Shown: positions 9,064 through 18,633, counted from the stretch's first letter. The stretch: 64,000 nucleotides of DNA from CAZCVI01 sp964502145 (GCA_964502145.1 CAZCVI010000007.1:1-64000); one strand, 5' to 3'. Program-made: numbers and translations. The notes: generated by a model from the sequence alone, not told the origin.

Positions 9064-9738
9064 TTATACTATAATTTCGCAGAAGATGCAGGATTCGTCG
9101 ACTTCTACTATTTTGGCATTCACACCCAGTTCTTTGCTGAGCTTTAAAAAACCGGATGCGCTCATGGTAGTCGCTTTAAAACCATCTTTGCAAATAATAA
9201 CACCATTACCCGTTTGCTTCCAATCAATTTCCCCTAACAGCCCTTCATCCGCTTGCCTTTCAAACCATTCCAAGCGATGCTCCCAAAATTTATCCGCGTA
9301 ACTGGAGAACAAAACCATTCCTTTAGGTTTAGTAATTCCAATGCTCGCCCGGAGTAATTCCTTTGGGTCCACATGAAAAGCAGAAATCCCATTTTGAATG
9401 CAAACCACCACATCAAAAGAGTGATCTTGGAAACAAGGATACAACGCATTGGCTAACACCAACGAACAATTGCCAAGTTGTTGGCTGTTCTCTTTTGCGA
9501 ACATCAAACTGGACAATGCATTATCCAAACCTATCACCTGGGCTGCTTTTTCAGACAGGGCCGGTAATACCCGTCCAAAACCACAACCCAGGTCCAGTAC
9601 CGTGTCACCCGGTACGATATGTTCCAACACATGATACATTTCTGCCCTGAAGTACTGTTGCACCCGGGGGGACGCAATTTCATAACACTTTTTCAAGCGC
9701 TCCGCCGCCAGTTTCTTCTGGTAATAGGTATCCGTCAC
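9064..9738 (-). CDS. Class I SAM-dependent methyltransferase
   Basis: 224 residues starting at GTG (9738), with AAGGCGA just upstream. The Rossmann SAM-binding motif is VLDLGCGFGRVLPAL (about residues 45-60), with an acidic residue at IGLDNA and a later VVVCIQNGISAF. This matches the small methyltransferase fold; the substrate is not evident. It begins nine bases after the end of the PEGA lipoprotein gene on the same strand, so the two are probably cotranscribed. Confidence 0.82.
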   Translation of the reverse strand: MTDTYYQKKLAAERLKKCYEIASPRVQQYFRAEMYHVLEHIVPGDTVLDLGCGFGRVLPALSEKAAQVIGLDNALSSLMFAKENSQQLGNCSLVLANALYPCFQDHSFDVVVCIQNGISAFHVDPKELLRASIGITKPKGMVLFSSYADKFWEHRLEWFERQADEGLLGEIDWKQTGNGVIICKDGFKATTMSASGFLKLSKELGVNAKIVEVDESCIFCEIIV

Positions 9739-9747
9739 CGTTCGCCT

Positions 9748-10473
9748 TTACTGGCTTTTTTCCAACTTGATGATCAATTTAAGATTCTGATCCGCCACAA
9801 CCAACTTTTTTTCATAGGTTCTGAATCCCGGTTTGACTACTTCCAAGCTATACTCGCCCGGTTTAAGTCGTAGGTTTTCAATAATACCACTTTTTGGAGA
9901 GATACCCCAGAATCGACCATTCAAATAAATCGACGATTCTTCCGGTGCAATTTCCAGCGTGATATTCACCGATTTTGCACTTGCCGCTGGTTCTTCAAAA
10001 GTAGTTGTCTCTGGTGGCTCTTGTTTTGGTTGTTCTCTTTTTGGTTGGTATCCCGGTTCCCGTGTCCCCGTGTCCCGTGGTTCTACTGATTCAGTCAATT
10101 CTACCGGTCGCGGCGCCCTTGGTTTTACCGAGCCCGCGTAATCCCTGTCTTCCACCATTTTTAAACGTATCGTAATACGATGAGAGGAAAAATCATACAA
10201 ATTGATCGGTTCTTCCCGGAACCCCTCTCTTTTAATGACCAATTGATTGTTCCTGGACGCCAATCTGAGCGCTGACTCCCAAGTGGCAAACTCATACGCA
10301 TACCCGATTAATTTCCCATTCAACAACACCTGGGAATCATCCGGATCCACTTTAAGTACAATCTCATACTCCCGCGAATCCCACTCCCAATCATAAGGCA
10401 CGTGAAGCGTGCAAGCAGTAAAGGAAACCAATATCAACGGTATTAATAAAATGACATAAAATACATTCTTCAT
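9748..10473 (-). CDS. PEGA-domain lipoprotein
   Basis: 241 residues. A short basic start, hydrophobic stretch and lipobox-like FTAC with Cys21 predict a lipoprotein. A PEGA-type beta domain lies at the C-terminus (IYLNGRFWGISP, LKPGEYSLEVVKPGF), and a related copy occurs near residues 40-110 (VLLNGKLIGYA, LVIKREGF). A Pro/Glu/Arg-rich linker (about 115-165) separates them. PEGA domains are often attached to surface or envelope proteins and have no enzymatic activity. AGGAG precedes the ATG. The stop codon of a broken upstream frame overlaps this ribosome-binding site. Confidence 0.8.
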   Translation of the reverse strand: MKNVFYVILLIPLILVSFTACTLHVPYDWEWDSREYEIVLKVDPDDSQVLLNGKLIGYAYEFATWESALRLASRNNQLVIKREGFREEPINLYDFSSHRITIRLKMVEDRDYAGSVKPRAPRPVELTESVEPRDTGTREPGYQPKREQPKQEPPETTTFEEPAASAKSVNITLEIAPEESSIYLNGRFWGISPKSGIIENLRLKPGEYSLEVVKPGFRTYEKKLVVADQNLKLIIKLEKSQ

Positions 10474-10487
10474 TGCGCTTTCTCCTT

Positions 10488-10607
10488 TTAAAAATCAAAC
10501 GATTCTTCAAATTTCTTCACTTCGTTTTCACCAGGATAATTAAGCAATTTTTTTGCCAACAACCCCGGCTGAACATGTCCTCTTTTAATGACATTTAAAT
10601 TCCATAC
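10488..10607 (-). pseudogene. Possible 3' remnant of a lost gene
   Basis: A 39-codon open frame ends with a stop that touches the Shine-Dalgarno of the lipoprotein gene. Its C-terminus reads LAKKLLNYPGENEVKKFEES, which looks like real protein, but the frame has a stop just upstream and no start codon with a ribosome site. It may be the tail of a gene deleted when the beta-helix promoter region was joined. The family is not recognised, and chance is possible. Confidence 0.3.
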
Positions 10608-10670
10608 AATTCATCTGCAACACTTCTATTATATAAAATAAAATTATAAAAAAAAAGTGCCCAAAGTTAC

Positions 10671-10699
10671 TTGAATTATTCCTGATACTTTGCTATATT
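10671..10699 (+). promoter_or_regulatory. Sigma-70-type promoter for the beta-helix protein
   Basis: TTGAAT (10671-10676), 17 bases, TATATT (10694-10699). The expected start near 10706 leaves a leader of about 20 bases containing GGAGG before the ATG at 10727. Confidence 0.65.
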
Positions 10700-10726
10700 A
10701 GCCGCAATAATAATGGAGGTAAAAAG

Positions 10727-13525
10727 ATGAAACAAGTGTGGCGTGTTTTATTACTCATGTTTGTTCTTCAGTCCGTCGTGTGGGCGCAAGACCCCGATAA
10801 TATCTCAATATATTATATACGCCCCGATGGTGGCACAGGCGAGCAGTGTACCGGTTTGGTTGATGCACCCTATCCAGGTTCCGGTGTTAATTTACCCTGT
10901 GCGTGGTCCCATCCTTTCTGGGCATTGGATCACAATGGCCAATGGAAAATTAAAGGAGGAGATACTATTATCATTGCTTCCGGCAGTTACATGATGGGTT
11001 ACGGAGCCCCCAATACCGCGGGTTGGTGTAATCAAGATTATACCTATGAATGCCAACTACCACCACTCCCTTCAGGACCGGATGCAGAACATCCCACTCG
11101 CCTCCTGGGTGAAAACTGGAACAACGGCTGCTTAAATCCCCCGGAACTCTGGGGCACACAACGACCATGGCACATTATTGATCTGACCAATTCCGCCAAT
11201 GTCTATATTGCGTGTCTCGAAATCACGGACCATTCCAGTTGCGTTGAATTTCATGCCAATACCGCAATAACGTGCCAACGGGATACTTATCCCTATGGCG
11301 ATTGGGCAACCGCTGGCATCTTTGCTGCCGATGCAAACAATGTGACCTTAAAAGACCTCGACATTCACGGTCTCGCTTCCACTGGAATTCAAGCGGGCCG
11401 CATTTCCAATTGGAAAGTGCAAAATGTCCGCCTCGCCGCAAACGGCTGGGTCGGATGGGACGGCGATCTTCCCGAAGAAAACGATTCCAACAACGGCACA
11501 CTGGAATTTGACGGGCTCATAGTGGAATGGAACGGTTGCGGCGAAACCTATCCAGAAAAAACGCCTTACGGTTGCTGGGCCCAGACAGCAGGAGGTTATG
11601 GCGATGGATTGGGCACAGGCCGCACCGGCGGACATTGGATTTTCCGCCATTGTATTTTCAATAACAATACTTCCGATGGCCTGGACCTCCTTTATGTTCG
11701 TGAAGCGGGCAGTCAAATCGAAATAGACGGGACCTTAGCCTACGGCAACGCGGGAAACGCGATCAAAACAAACGGACCGACCACGATTTCAAACAGCATT
11801 GCCATAGCCAACTGCGGTTTTTTCGATGGCAAAGCCTTTACATATCATGTCGATCATTGCCGGGCAGCAGGTGCCGCACTATCCCTCACTTTTCGCCGTG
11901 GTTCTACTATTTCCGTCGTCAATTCCACTATTTCAGGACACGGTGATTGTTTGGTCGGGGCAGAATGCGAGGGTTCAGAATGCAACGGCACGGAAAAATT
12001 CATCGTCGCCAATAATATCTTCGTGGGCAATCAGGAGTTCATGGATATAGAAGATACCTCCTGTTATATCTGGTTGGACCGGGAAAATTTTTATAATGTA
12101 CAGGCCGATTATAATATTGTATACGGTGCCAAGATCAGTTCCATTCCCTTAGCCCCACATGATCTTACCCGGGATCCCCTTCTTGTCAACAAAACATTGC
12201 CCTCATTTGATGCTCGTTTGCAAGCAAAGAGTCCAGCCATTGATTCAGGATTAGCCGCAGGAAGTGTGGGTGGGTTGGTTCCCACGCACGATTATGTAGG
12301 TAACACCCGTCCAAAAGGAGCCGGGGTGGACCGCGGTGCATATGAATACGGCAGTAGCACCCCCATTATCAAAGGGCCTCCTTTCGGTTACTTTGATTCC
12401 CCCGAAGAAGGTTCCACCGTGTCCAGCAGTATCGCAGTAACCGGTTGGGCACTCGATGATACCGCCGTAAGCAGCATTAAAATCTACCGCGTAGCGGACA
12501 ACATCCCAATATTTATCGGCAATGCAGTATTGGTGGAAGGGGCGCGACCCGATATCCAGCAAATCTATCCCCAATACCCTAACAATTCCAAAGCAGGCTG
12601 GGGCTATATGTTATTGACAAACTTTTTACCCAATAACGGCAATGGCACCATTACACTTCTGGCCTTGGCCGAGGATTCAGAAGGAAATAAAACAAGCCTG
12701 GGTTCTAAAACCATTATTTGCGACAATCTCCACGCGGTCAAACCCTTTGGTGCCATTGATACCCCCACCCAGGGTGGAACAGTATCAGGAAATAGTCTTA
12801 TCAATTGGGGATGGGTGTTAACCCCTCTGCCCAATATGATCCCCACCGATGGTTCCACCATTGACGTGTGGGTGGACGGGAAAAATATCGGCAATCCTAC
12901 GTATAATATATATCGGAATGATATTGCCACGTTGTTTCCTACTTATGCCAACAAAGATGGTGCGGTGGGGTATTTTAATGTGAACACCGGGGCGTATACA
13001 AGCGGCATGCATACCATACAATGGACCGCCACCGATAATAATGGCAATACCGATGGGATTGGCAGCCGTTATTTTAGCATATCTGCCCACGATGAGGTAA
13101 TGCGTATTGGGAAATTTAATCTGGCCAATCTTAATCCCAGTGAATCACCAGCGCCAGCAAGTTCCGCTGGAGTATGGATAAAAAAAGGTTATGAACGCAA
13201 TGAGAAATGGTTAGAAATTTGCCCAAAAGACACCGGGGCAATCGCCATAAATATTAACGAGCTGGAGCGATTGGAAATTCATTTTTCACCACCTCCATTC
13301 CATTCTATTCCAACTGCAGGTCACCCCACAATTGTAAATCTAACGCAGTTGCCTATTGGTTCATATTTAGACTCACTAGGAGAAGTTTTTTATTGGCAGC
13401 CGGGACCGGGATTTTTGGGAAAATTCCCGCTAACTTTCCTCAAACAAGAAAAGGATGGCACAATAAAAAAGATCGCATTATTAATACAGATTGGAAAACT
13501 AAAAGAAGATCGACGAAGGCCATAG
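10727..13525 (+). CDS. Large secreted right-handed beta-helix protein with Ig-like domains
   Basis: 932 residues with a signal peptide of about 20 residues (hydrophobic core, cleavage near VWAQ). Residues 50-540 have the short repeated strands and Asn/Gly turns of parallel beta-helix proteins (NVTLKDLDIHGLASTGIQAG, GHWIFRHCIFNNNTSDGLDL) and many Cys residues. Two Ig-like modules follow (about 545-650 and 665-785), each beginning with a GxxDxPxxGxTVSG pattern and carrying WALDD or WGWVL. The C-terminal 140 residues are distinct. Such proteins bind or cleave polysaccharides, but no lyase or hydrolase catalytic residues were recognised, so it could be an adhesin or surface protein. It has its own promoter and GGAGG. 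Confidence 0.85.
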   Translation: MKQVWRVLLLMFVLQSVVWAQDPDNISIYYIRPDGGTGEQCTGLVDAPYPGSGVNLPCAWSHPFWALDHNGQWKIKGGDTIIIASGSYMMGYGAPNTAGWCNQDYTYECQLPPLPSGPDAEHPTRLLGENWNNGCLNPPELWGTQRPWHIIDLTNSANVYIACLEITDHSSCVEFHANTAITCQRDTYPYGDWATAGIFAADANNVTLKDLDIHGLASTGIQAGRISNWKVQNVRLAANGWVGWDGDLPEENDSNNGTLEFDGLIVEWNGCGETYPEKTPYGCWAQTAGGYGDGLGTGRTGGHWIFRHCIFNNNTSDGLDLLYVREAGSQIEIDGTLAYGNAGNAIKTNGPTTISNSIAIANCGFFDGKAFTYHVDHCRAAGAALSLTFRRGSTISVVNSTISGHGDCLVGAECEGSECNGTEKFIVANNIFVGNQEFMDIEDTSCYIWLDRENFYNVQADYNIVYGAKISSIPLAPHDLTRDPLLVNKTLPSFDARLQAKSPAIDSGLAAGSVGGLVPTHDYVGNTRPKGAGVDRGAYEYGSSTPIIKGPPFGYFDSPEEGSTVSSSIAVTGWALDDTAVSSIKIYRVADNIPIFIGNAVLVEGARPDIQQIYPQYPNNSKAGWGYMLLTNFLPNNGNGTITLLALAEDSEGNKTSLGSKTIICDNLHAVKPFGAIDTPTQGGTVSGNSLINWGWVLTPLPNMIPTDGSTIDVWVDGKNIGNPTYNIYRNDIATLFPTYANKDGAVGYFNVNTGAYTSGMHTIQWTATDNNGNTDGIGSRYFSISAHDEVMRIGKFNLANLNPSESPAPASSAGVWIKKGYERNEKWLEICPKDTGAIAININELERLEIHFSPPPFHSIPTAGHPTIVNLTQLPIGSYLDSLGEVFYWQPGPGFLGKFPLTFLKQEKDGTIKKIALLIQIGKLKEDRRRP

Positions 13526-13560
13526 AAGAAAAAAAGCCCTTTGTGTACAATGTAAAAATC

Positions 13561-13797
13561 TTAACGCAACGGGTCGAAGAGATATTCCAAGCCATTCACT
13601 TTAATCTCATATACCAATTTCAACATCTCGCCCAACTCCCCTTTGGGAAATCCTTTCTGCGCAAACCAGACAACATAAGGTTCCGGTAGATCGATTAACA
13701 GACGGTTGGCGTATTTTCCGAAAGGCATATGGGTTTTGGAAAGTTTTACCAAGTACTCACGGTTCTTCAAAAAGTCTGGTTTTTCTGTCGGGGTCAT
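13561..13797 (-). CDS. DUF3820-family small protein
   Basis: 78 residues. The core MPFGKYANRLLIDLPEPYVV followed by WFAQKGFPKGELGEML matches the DUF3820 signature (conserved MPFGK, LLIDLPEPY, WF and KGFPxGxLG). This family is widespread and functionally poorly defined. AAGGAG precedes the ATG by seven bases. It is convergent with the beta-helix gene and follows the GGDEF gene by 26 bases, so it may share that transcript. Confidence 0.85.
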   Translation of the reverse strand: MTPTEKPDFLKNREYLVKLSKTHMPFGKYANRLLIDLPEPYVVWFAQKGFPKGELGEMLKLVYEIKVNGLEYLFDPLR

Positions 13798-13823
13798 TTT
13801 ATTCCGCTCCTTGTTCCTTGTTT

Positions 13824-14873
13824 CTAATTTTTGCCTGTTCCATTCCCAGATTCAGTTGCATTCATGATGGAGCTGAACAAGATAGTTTTATTCCTGCCCG
13901 TGCGTTTAGCTTCGTATAGAGCCAGGTCGGCATGGTGAATCATATCATCCGCTTTATGGGGAAAACCAATCACATTGTCCGCCACACCCAGACTGATACG
14001 GGGAGTCAAGGTAATATCGTTATGGACATAGGGCGTATTTTCAATATGGAGGCGTACCTTTTCCGCCACAACCTGCGAATCTCCTTCGCCACAGCCCGGT
14101 AGAATAAGCAAAAACTCTTCCCCGCCTAATCTACCGAAAATATCTTCATTGCGAACAATTTTTCGAATCGTGGAGGTGATTTGCACCAATATAAAGTCCC
14201 CCACCTTGTGGCCATATAGATCATTAAACGATTTAAAAAAATCTATATCAATCATGATACAAGATAAAGGTTGGTTATGCCGTTTGTTTCTGGAGAATTC
14301 TTTCGACAATGTTTCCAATAAAAATGCCCGGTTGTAGATTTGCGTCAAGCTGTCCGTGATTACTGATTGGTATAGTTCCTGATTTTTTTCCTCGATAGTT
14401 TCATTGAGGAGGAAAAGTGCTTCCGTCAGTTGTTCCATCTCTTTTTGGCGGCGTTTAATCTCTTTAAAGCTATCGCCCAGATGGAGAGCCGTATGGATGC
14501 GGGCGATTAATTCCACTTTATCATAAGGTTTGCGAATAAAATCTATAGCCCCCGCTTCCAATGCAATGCACATGTGTTCTGCGCTGGATAAAATACCAGT
14601 CGCGATAAGGATAGGGGTAGATGCCGTGGTTTCAGTGGATTTTAATTGTTTAATCGTGTCTATCATGGACATAGCCAGCGTATTACAATCCAAGATAATT
14701 AAATCCGGGTTCTCCTCCGTGACGATTCGGCAGACTTCCTGGCTGTTTTCGCAGTGGAAGTGCATGTACCCGTATCTTTCTTCTTCCAGCACTTCGACCA
14801 TCAGCTTGTTTTCAGTGGGCAGGTCTTCTATCACCAGTATCTTGTATTGCCGTTGCTCTTTATTCTCATTCAT
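13824..14873 (-). CDS. Response regulator with GGDEF diguanylate cyclase domain
   Basis: 349 residues from the ATG at 14873; a TTG one codon earlier is less likely. The N-terminal receiver has VIEDLP, phospho-acceptor Asp in LIILDCN (about 62), IATG and Lys in FIRKPYD. A coiled helix (about 138-172) leads into the GGDEF domain with MIDIDFFKSFNDLYGH, RLGGEEF (about 250) and SLGVA. The RNED sequence five residues before GGEEF is the inhibitory RxxD product-binding site. It is therefore a PleD/WspR-like enzyme making cyclic di-GMP from two GTP, with feedback inhibition. No cognate kinase is adjacent. Domain identity is very secure. Confidence 0.95.
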   Translation of the reverse strand: MNENKEQRQYKILVIEDLPTENKLMVEVLEEERYGYMHFHCENSQEVCRIVTEENPDLIILDCNTLAMSMIDTIKQLKSTETTASTPILIATGILSSAEHMCIALEAGAIDFIRKPYDKVELIARIHTALHLGDSFKEIKRRQKEMEQLTEALFLLNETIEEKNQELYQSVITDSLTQIYNRAFLLETLSKEFSRNKRHNQPLSCIMIDIDFFKSFNDLYGHKVGDFILVQITSTIRKIVRNEDIFGRLGGEEFLLILPGCGEGDSQVVAEKVRLHIENTPYVHNDITLTPRISLGVADNVIGFPHKADDMIHHADLALYEAKRTGRNKTILFSSIMNATESGNGTGKN

Positions 14874-15068
14874 CAATGGTTCTCTTTTCCATGAAACAAC
14901 TAAATATATATCACAGCGAAAACCAATTGTAAAGTGTTCTAAAAAAATAACAGATAATCAAAAGTCCTCGAAAACGGTGGTACCACATAAAAAAAGTTCC
15001 GATTCAGCTTATAGTATAATTCAACCGTTAATTAAGAGAAGTTTTGTGATGACGTGGAAAGTAAGGGC

Positions 15069-15093
15069 GGAGGATGCACACTTGCAATCCTCC
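15069..15093. repeat. Short hairpin palindrome
   Basis: GGAGGAT (15069-15075) and ATCCTCC (15087-15093) form a 7-bp stem with extra GCA/TGC pairing inside. There is no U-tract. It lies just after the end of the TPR gene in the 250-base gap before the GGDEF gene and may help terminate that minus-strand transcript. Confidence 0.4.
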
Positions 15094-15125
15094 GGGTTGT
15101 GGTCTTAAATGTGGTAGACAGAAAA

Positions 15126-17570
15126 TTATACTGCGGCGTACAGGCATAAATCAACAGTATCTCGCAGTATTAAATGATTTTTCTGGTAATTTTCTTTTAC
15201 CGTATCCAGCATGGTTAGAGAAAGAGGATGATGGGTATTAATACCTTTAAATAAACGAGACACAATAACATTTCTCAGCCATTTCTCGCTTTCCTGCAAT
15301 GAATGTGGCAGATGTCCAAGGTCTTTGGATAGACGGAGTCGCAGTGTCTCCAATTCTTCAATGGCCTTATTATCATTTCCGTTGATATGATGCAGTACAC
15401 CAAGTACTTGCTCCAACTTGATGAGGGATGAGCGGTGTGGAAAATTTTGGATGAGCTCATTCCACGCCGAATGTTCTATAGATTGCCTTTTGATGTTTTT
15501 CGTACGCAGCCCCAACAACTTGAAACCAATGGTATTGGGATAGGACCGGGATAATTTAGAGAGAAATAACTGCGCGTCATCAGGGTTTTCATCGATTAGC
15601 CATAATCCCTTGGCCAGAAGTACAATGAGATTATCTGGTGCTTTCTCAAGTAAGCGAGCAAGAGAGGTGGCAACTTGGTGGTTATAATTTTCTTTTTCAT
15701 CTACTTGTATATAGTGATTGCCACGTAATTCCACCATAATTTCACCAAGTTCAGGGGCCAAATCAAGCGATTCTGGTCGGATAGAACCAGGATATTTATG
15801 TTTTCCATATTCTTCCGGGACATTTGAACTTATCATGGAAACTCCACTTCGTTCAAGTGCTTTCGCCATTGCTATTCCAAAATCCATTACCGGTAAATTA
15901 TGCTCAGGTCGAATAGAACCAGGATATTTATGTTTTCCATATTCTTCCGGGACATTCGAACTTATCATGGAAACTCCGCTTCGTTCAAGGGCTTTCGCCA
16001 TTGCAGTTCTTCGATCCAAGGCGGGTAAATCATGAAATTCGGTGGTACGTAACGGTGCGTAGAAATCCAATTCGTCTTCTTGATACGATCTATCATAAAG
16101 ATTTTTCCGGATTAGGGATGGGGATTCTGTTTTAAATATGAGTTCATCCATTTCAGATATCTCTTTCCCGCTGGTAATTCTTTCAAGTAGGTTTGCTGCA
16201 TGCTTATCACTAGGATACAAAGTCATTGTCCCATGTAAAAGTGAAATGGCATCATCTTTTTTATGCTGCTTGAGAAGAACCAAAACCAGCCCGTTACGGC
16301 AAACCTTCTCATTTGGGAAATCTTCCATAGCTTGATAGTAAATGATTTCTGCAATATTCAATTTGCCTTGCTTTTCCAACAAGTGGGCCAAAATATTTCT
16401 AACTTTAACATTTTCATGAAACCGTCGTTTTGCTTCCCATAAGAGCGCCGTTGCTCGGGAGTGATTTCCCCGTGATATTTCAATATCAGCCAGCAGAACC
16501 CACAAGAAAGGGTCGTAAGGTTTCCATGTAAACGCTTCCTCTATTAACTCCAATGCCAGAGTTGAATCGTGGCACAACAACTTATACCCGATATCGGAAA
16601 AAGTGTTAACTAAAAAGGATGAGTCCCCAGTTTGATAGGTATAACGGCGATGATCTTCCACAAAAATCTCAAATTCACTCCGAAATTTTTCCAAAGGTAG
16701 GCTTTTTACTAGATTTAAGAAATAAGTTGTTTTTTCTATAGGAGGAGGTTGTATATATTTATTTGTGTTGTTCTTAGTATTATAGTGGGTGGACAGTTTG
16801 GGGATAACTTTATCCAGCCATTGGATTGGTAAATCATTATTCCGTCCATGAAGAAAAGGATAAAAATACTTGGCCCAGTACTGCTTGGAGCGGGGATAAA
16901 AGGAAGTGATGGAACGCATTTCCCGGAGCCAGAATTCCATCAATTCATTTTTGTTATATTTTCCTAAGGCTTCAGCCAAACAGATCACACCATTAAAGAG
17001 CGCATTGGGCAAGTCCTTTTGGGGGCTACCGTCTTTTTCAGGAAGTTTCCGCAATCCCATCAAACCAATGGCAGCGTAATCGTAGGGGAGGTCTTCTTCC
17101 AGCCGACACAACGACATCCACAGAGGCAGTAGTGAGGTATCTTTTTGTGTCAGCGCCAGCGTGCGCAGTAATTCGCCTTCTGGGTCCCGCGATGGATCGC
17201 TGTATATACTGCGTAGCCAGGATTTATCCATGACATAAATATCTGCCAGAAACGTATAGGTTAACTCAAGGTTCAGCCGGGATACGGCAATAAAGGTATC
17301 TTTTAGAATTCTGGCCCAACGGTTGGCAGGAATGTCTGCAGGAATTTTTCTCCAATTCTTTTTGAACCATTCCTGCATCACCTCGTCCAAATGATGGAGA
17401 GTTCTTTTGTTTTTGCTATGAAAAAGACGGAAAAGAATCTCATCTGTATCGTTCCTTTCCATTTCTCCCATAAATACCTTTCTGCATAGCAGTCTATCCA
17501 AGGCTTGCAAAGCATCTTTCTCAAAATTTTTCCACCATTCATCCACAAGAGAATACTTTTCTGTAGTCAT
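15126..17570 (-). CDS. TPR-type protein of unknown function
   Basis: 814 residues with no signal peptide or membrane span. The first 330 residues are helical and Trp-rich with no recognised family. Residues 345-470 are TPR-like (PFLWVLLADIEISRGNHSRA, VRNILAHLLEKQGKLNIAE), and weaker repeats occur from 625 to the end. Between them lies a 44-residue unit (AMAKALERSGVSMISSNVPE and so on) present twice in tandem, from a recent 132-bp duplication. It begins ten bases after the 321-residue gene, so the two form an operon. AAAGGT lies before the ATG. It could be a scaffold or sensor; a defence role is possible but unsupported. Confidence 0.75.
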   Translation of the reverse strand: MTTEKYSLVDEWWKNFEKDALQALDRLLCRKVFMGEMERNDTDEILFRLFHSKNKRTLHHLDEVMQEWFKKNWRKIPADIPANRWARILKDTFIAVSRLNLELTYTFLADIYVMDKSWLRSIYSDPSRDPEGELLRTLALTQKDTSLLPLWMSLCRLEEDLPYDYAAIGLMGLRKLPEKDGSPQKDLPNALFNGVICLAEALGKYNKNELMEFWLREMRSITSFYPRSKQYWAKYFYPFLHGRNNDLPIQWLDKVIPKLSTHYNTKNNTNKYIQPPPIEKTTYFLNLVKSLPLEKFRSEFEIFVEDHRRYTYQTGDSSFLVNTFSDIGYKLLCHDSTLALELIEEAFTWKPYDPFLWVLLADIEISRGNHSRATALLWEAKRRFHENVKVRNILAHLLEKQGKLNIAEIIYYQAMEDFPNEKVCRNGLVLVLLKQHKKDDAISLLHGTMTLYPSDKHAANLLERITSGKEISEMDELIFKTESPSLIRKNLYDRSYQEDELDFYAPLRTTEFHDLPALDRRTAMAKALERSGVSMISSNVPEEYGKHKYPGSIRPEHNLPVMDFGIAMAKALERSGVSMISSNVPEEYGKHKYPGSIRPESLDLAPELGEIMVELRGNHYIQVDEKENYNHQVATSLARLLEKAPDNLIVLLAKGLWLIDENPDDAQLFLSKLSRSYPNTIGFKLLGLRTKNIKRQSIEHSAWNELIQNFPHRSSLIKLEQVLGVLHHINGNDNKAIEELETLRLRLSKDLGHLPHSLQESEKWLRNVIVSRLFKGINTHHPLSLTMLDTVKENYQKNHLILRDTVDLCLYAAV
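15776..16007. repeat. 132-bp in-frame tandem duplication inside the TPR gene
   Basis: ATAGAACCAGGATATTTATG recurs at 15781 and 15913 and nearly identical sequence continues for about 100 bases, giving a 132-base period. The period equals 44 codons, so the reading frame is kept. The few differences between copies suggest a recent event. Confidence 0.85.
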
Positions 17571-17580
17571 TTTTATACCT

Positions 17581-18546
17581 TTAATTAATCGGCCAATTTG
17601 GCAGTTTTGTTTCGAATTTACCCAGCATCAAATCCAGATGAATTTTTCTTGCTTTTTCCAGTGTTTTTCCTGGTTGTTTGGTAATCCAACCGACCTTAAA
17701 AAGATAATCCGGGATATATTCGATACGGGAATGAAGAATTTCACTGTTTATGGAATAAGGATTCTTGCCACTATCTGACAAATCCAATGCTTGTCCCTCC
17801 TTCCACCCATTTTTAGGCGTAGGGCAAAAGAAAGGCGCGAGTCTACCATCCAGCACAGTGGGAATGGCGATTTTTTTATTATCATGCGGATCATCAAGGG
17901 TGGGAACATCCTTTACTGGATACATAAACATGAATACAGGAATTGGTTCTCCGTTGGTTGGAATCAGGTGCCCCAAACCAAACCTGTCCCGCAAACGATC
18001 TGCCCAATATTTATCATTGATCTTGTTTCCGTCAGCATCGAAAAAGATATCTTTGACCTCTCCCCAAAATCCTGCAAATAATGGACGATGATCTCTAACC
18101 CTGTTCCAGTGATGAAGAATAGCCGAGAGGATATTATTATTTTTCGGAGTGTTTCGATTTTCTATAAATTCTTGGATATCCCTCATCATTTCATCCAGAG
18201 TTCCCCCGTGATAACGTGTTAATCTGGAGACATTTTCGAGACGTACCAGAGATTGTTCCGGGTCTATTGAGGGGAATAGATTGATGTGATTTAATCCAGT
18301 AAAGGTTTCGGGTACACCGGGATTTATATGGATTTTATTCTCAAGGTAACTCTCGTGTCCTGATTTCCAGGTATTCCAATCCTGAATAGAGGGCTGATGG
18401 CTTTCGTAACTATCTTCCCGTTGTTCTGTCAGGCGTTCTTCCAAGATAAAATTTTCTGCGACGCAAGAACTTTCTGAATTTGGGCTTTGTGCCGTGGATT
18501 TAAGAAAGGCTGTAAAGCCAGTAAATTTTGTCCGTTTAAATGCCAT
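17581..18546 (-). CDS. Protein of unknown function, first gene of the two-gene unit
   Basis: 321 residues from the ATG at 18546; a GTG three codons upstream is the alternative. No signal peptide, membrane span or known motif is apparent. The first 100 residues are polar and probably disordered, the remainder is a compact acidic/aromatic domain (WGEVKDIFFDADGNKINDKY, PVFMFMYPVKDVPTLDDPHD). It is followed by the TPR gene after ten bases, and the pair has a good promoter and palindrome upstream. The flanking DNA is markedly AT-rich. I do not recognise the family. Structure prediction would be the useful next evidence. Confidence 0.7.
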   Translation of the reverse strand: MAFKRTKFTGFTAFLKSTAQSPNSESSCVAENFILEERLTEQREDSYESHQPSIQDWNTWKSGHESYLENKIHINPGVPETFTGLNHINLFPSIDPEQSLVRLENVSRLTRYHGGTLDEMMRDIQEFIENRNTPKNNNILSAILHHWNRVRDHRPLFAGFWGEVKDIFFDADGNKINDKYWADRLRDRFGLGHLIPTNGEPIPVFMFMYPVKDVPTLDDPHDNKKIAIPTVLDGRLAPFFCPTPKNGWKEGQALDLSDSGKNPYSINSEILHSRIEYIPDYLFKVGWITKQPGKTLEKARKIHLDLMLGKFETKLPNWPIN

Positions 18547-18560
18547 AGTTATCACTTTTT

Positions 18561-18586
18561 AACTGTTTAATTTAATAATAACAGTT
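18561..18586. promoter_or_regulatory. Palindrome, possible operator
   Basis: AACTGTT (18561-18567) and AACAGTT (18580-18586) are perfectly inverted with a 12-base AT centre. The site falls between the predicted transcription start and the ATG at 18546, where a repressor could block transcription. No regulator gene is adjacent. Confidence 0.4.
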
Positions 18587-18604
18587 AACCTCCATGTCAG
18601 CTTA

Positions 18605-18633
18605 TTTATATCAGTATGCAGTTAAAAAGTCAA
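18605..18633 (-). promoter_or_regulatory. Sigma-70-type promoter for the two-gene unit
   Basis: On the minus strand TTGACT (18633-18628), 17 bases and TATAAA (18610-18605). The leader to the ATG at 18546 is about 50 bases. Confidence 0.65.

Noticed and set aside
8888..9301. 137-codon plus-strand frame rich in Pro and Ile
   Set aside because: It crosses the GGGAATTATGGGA inverted repeat and the methyltransferase gene in antisense; composition is that of the repeat, not of a protein.
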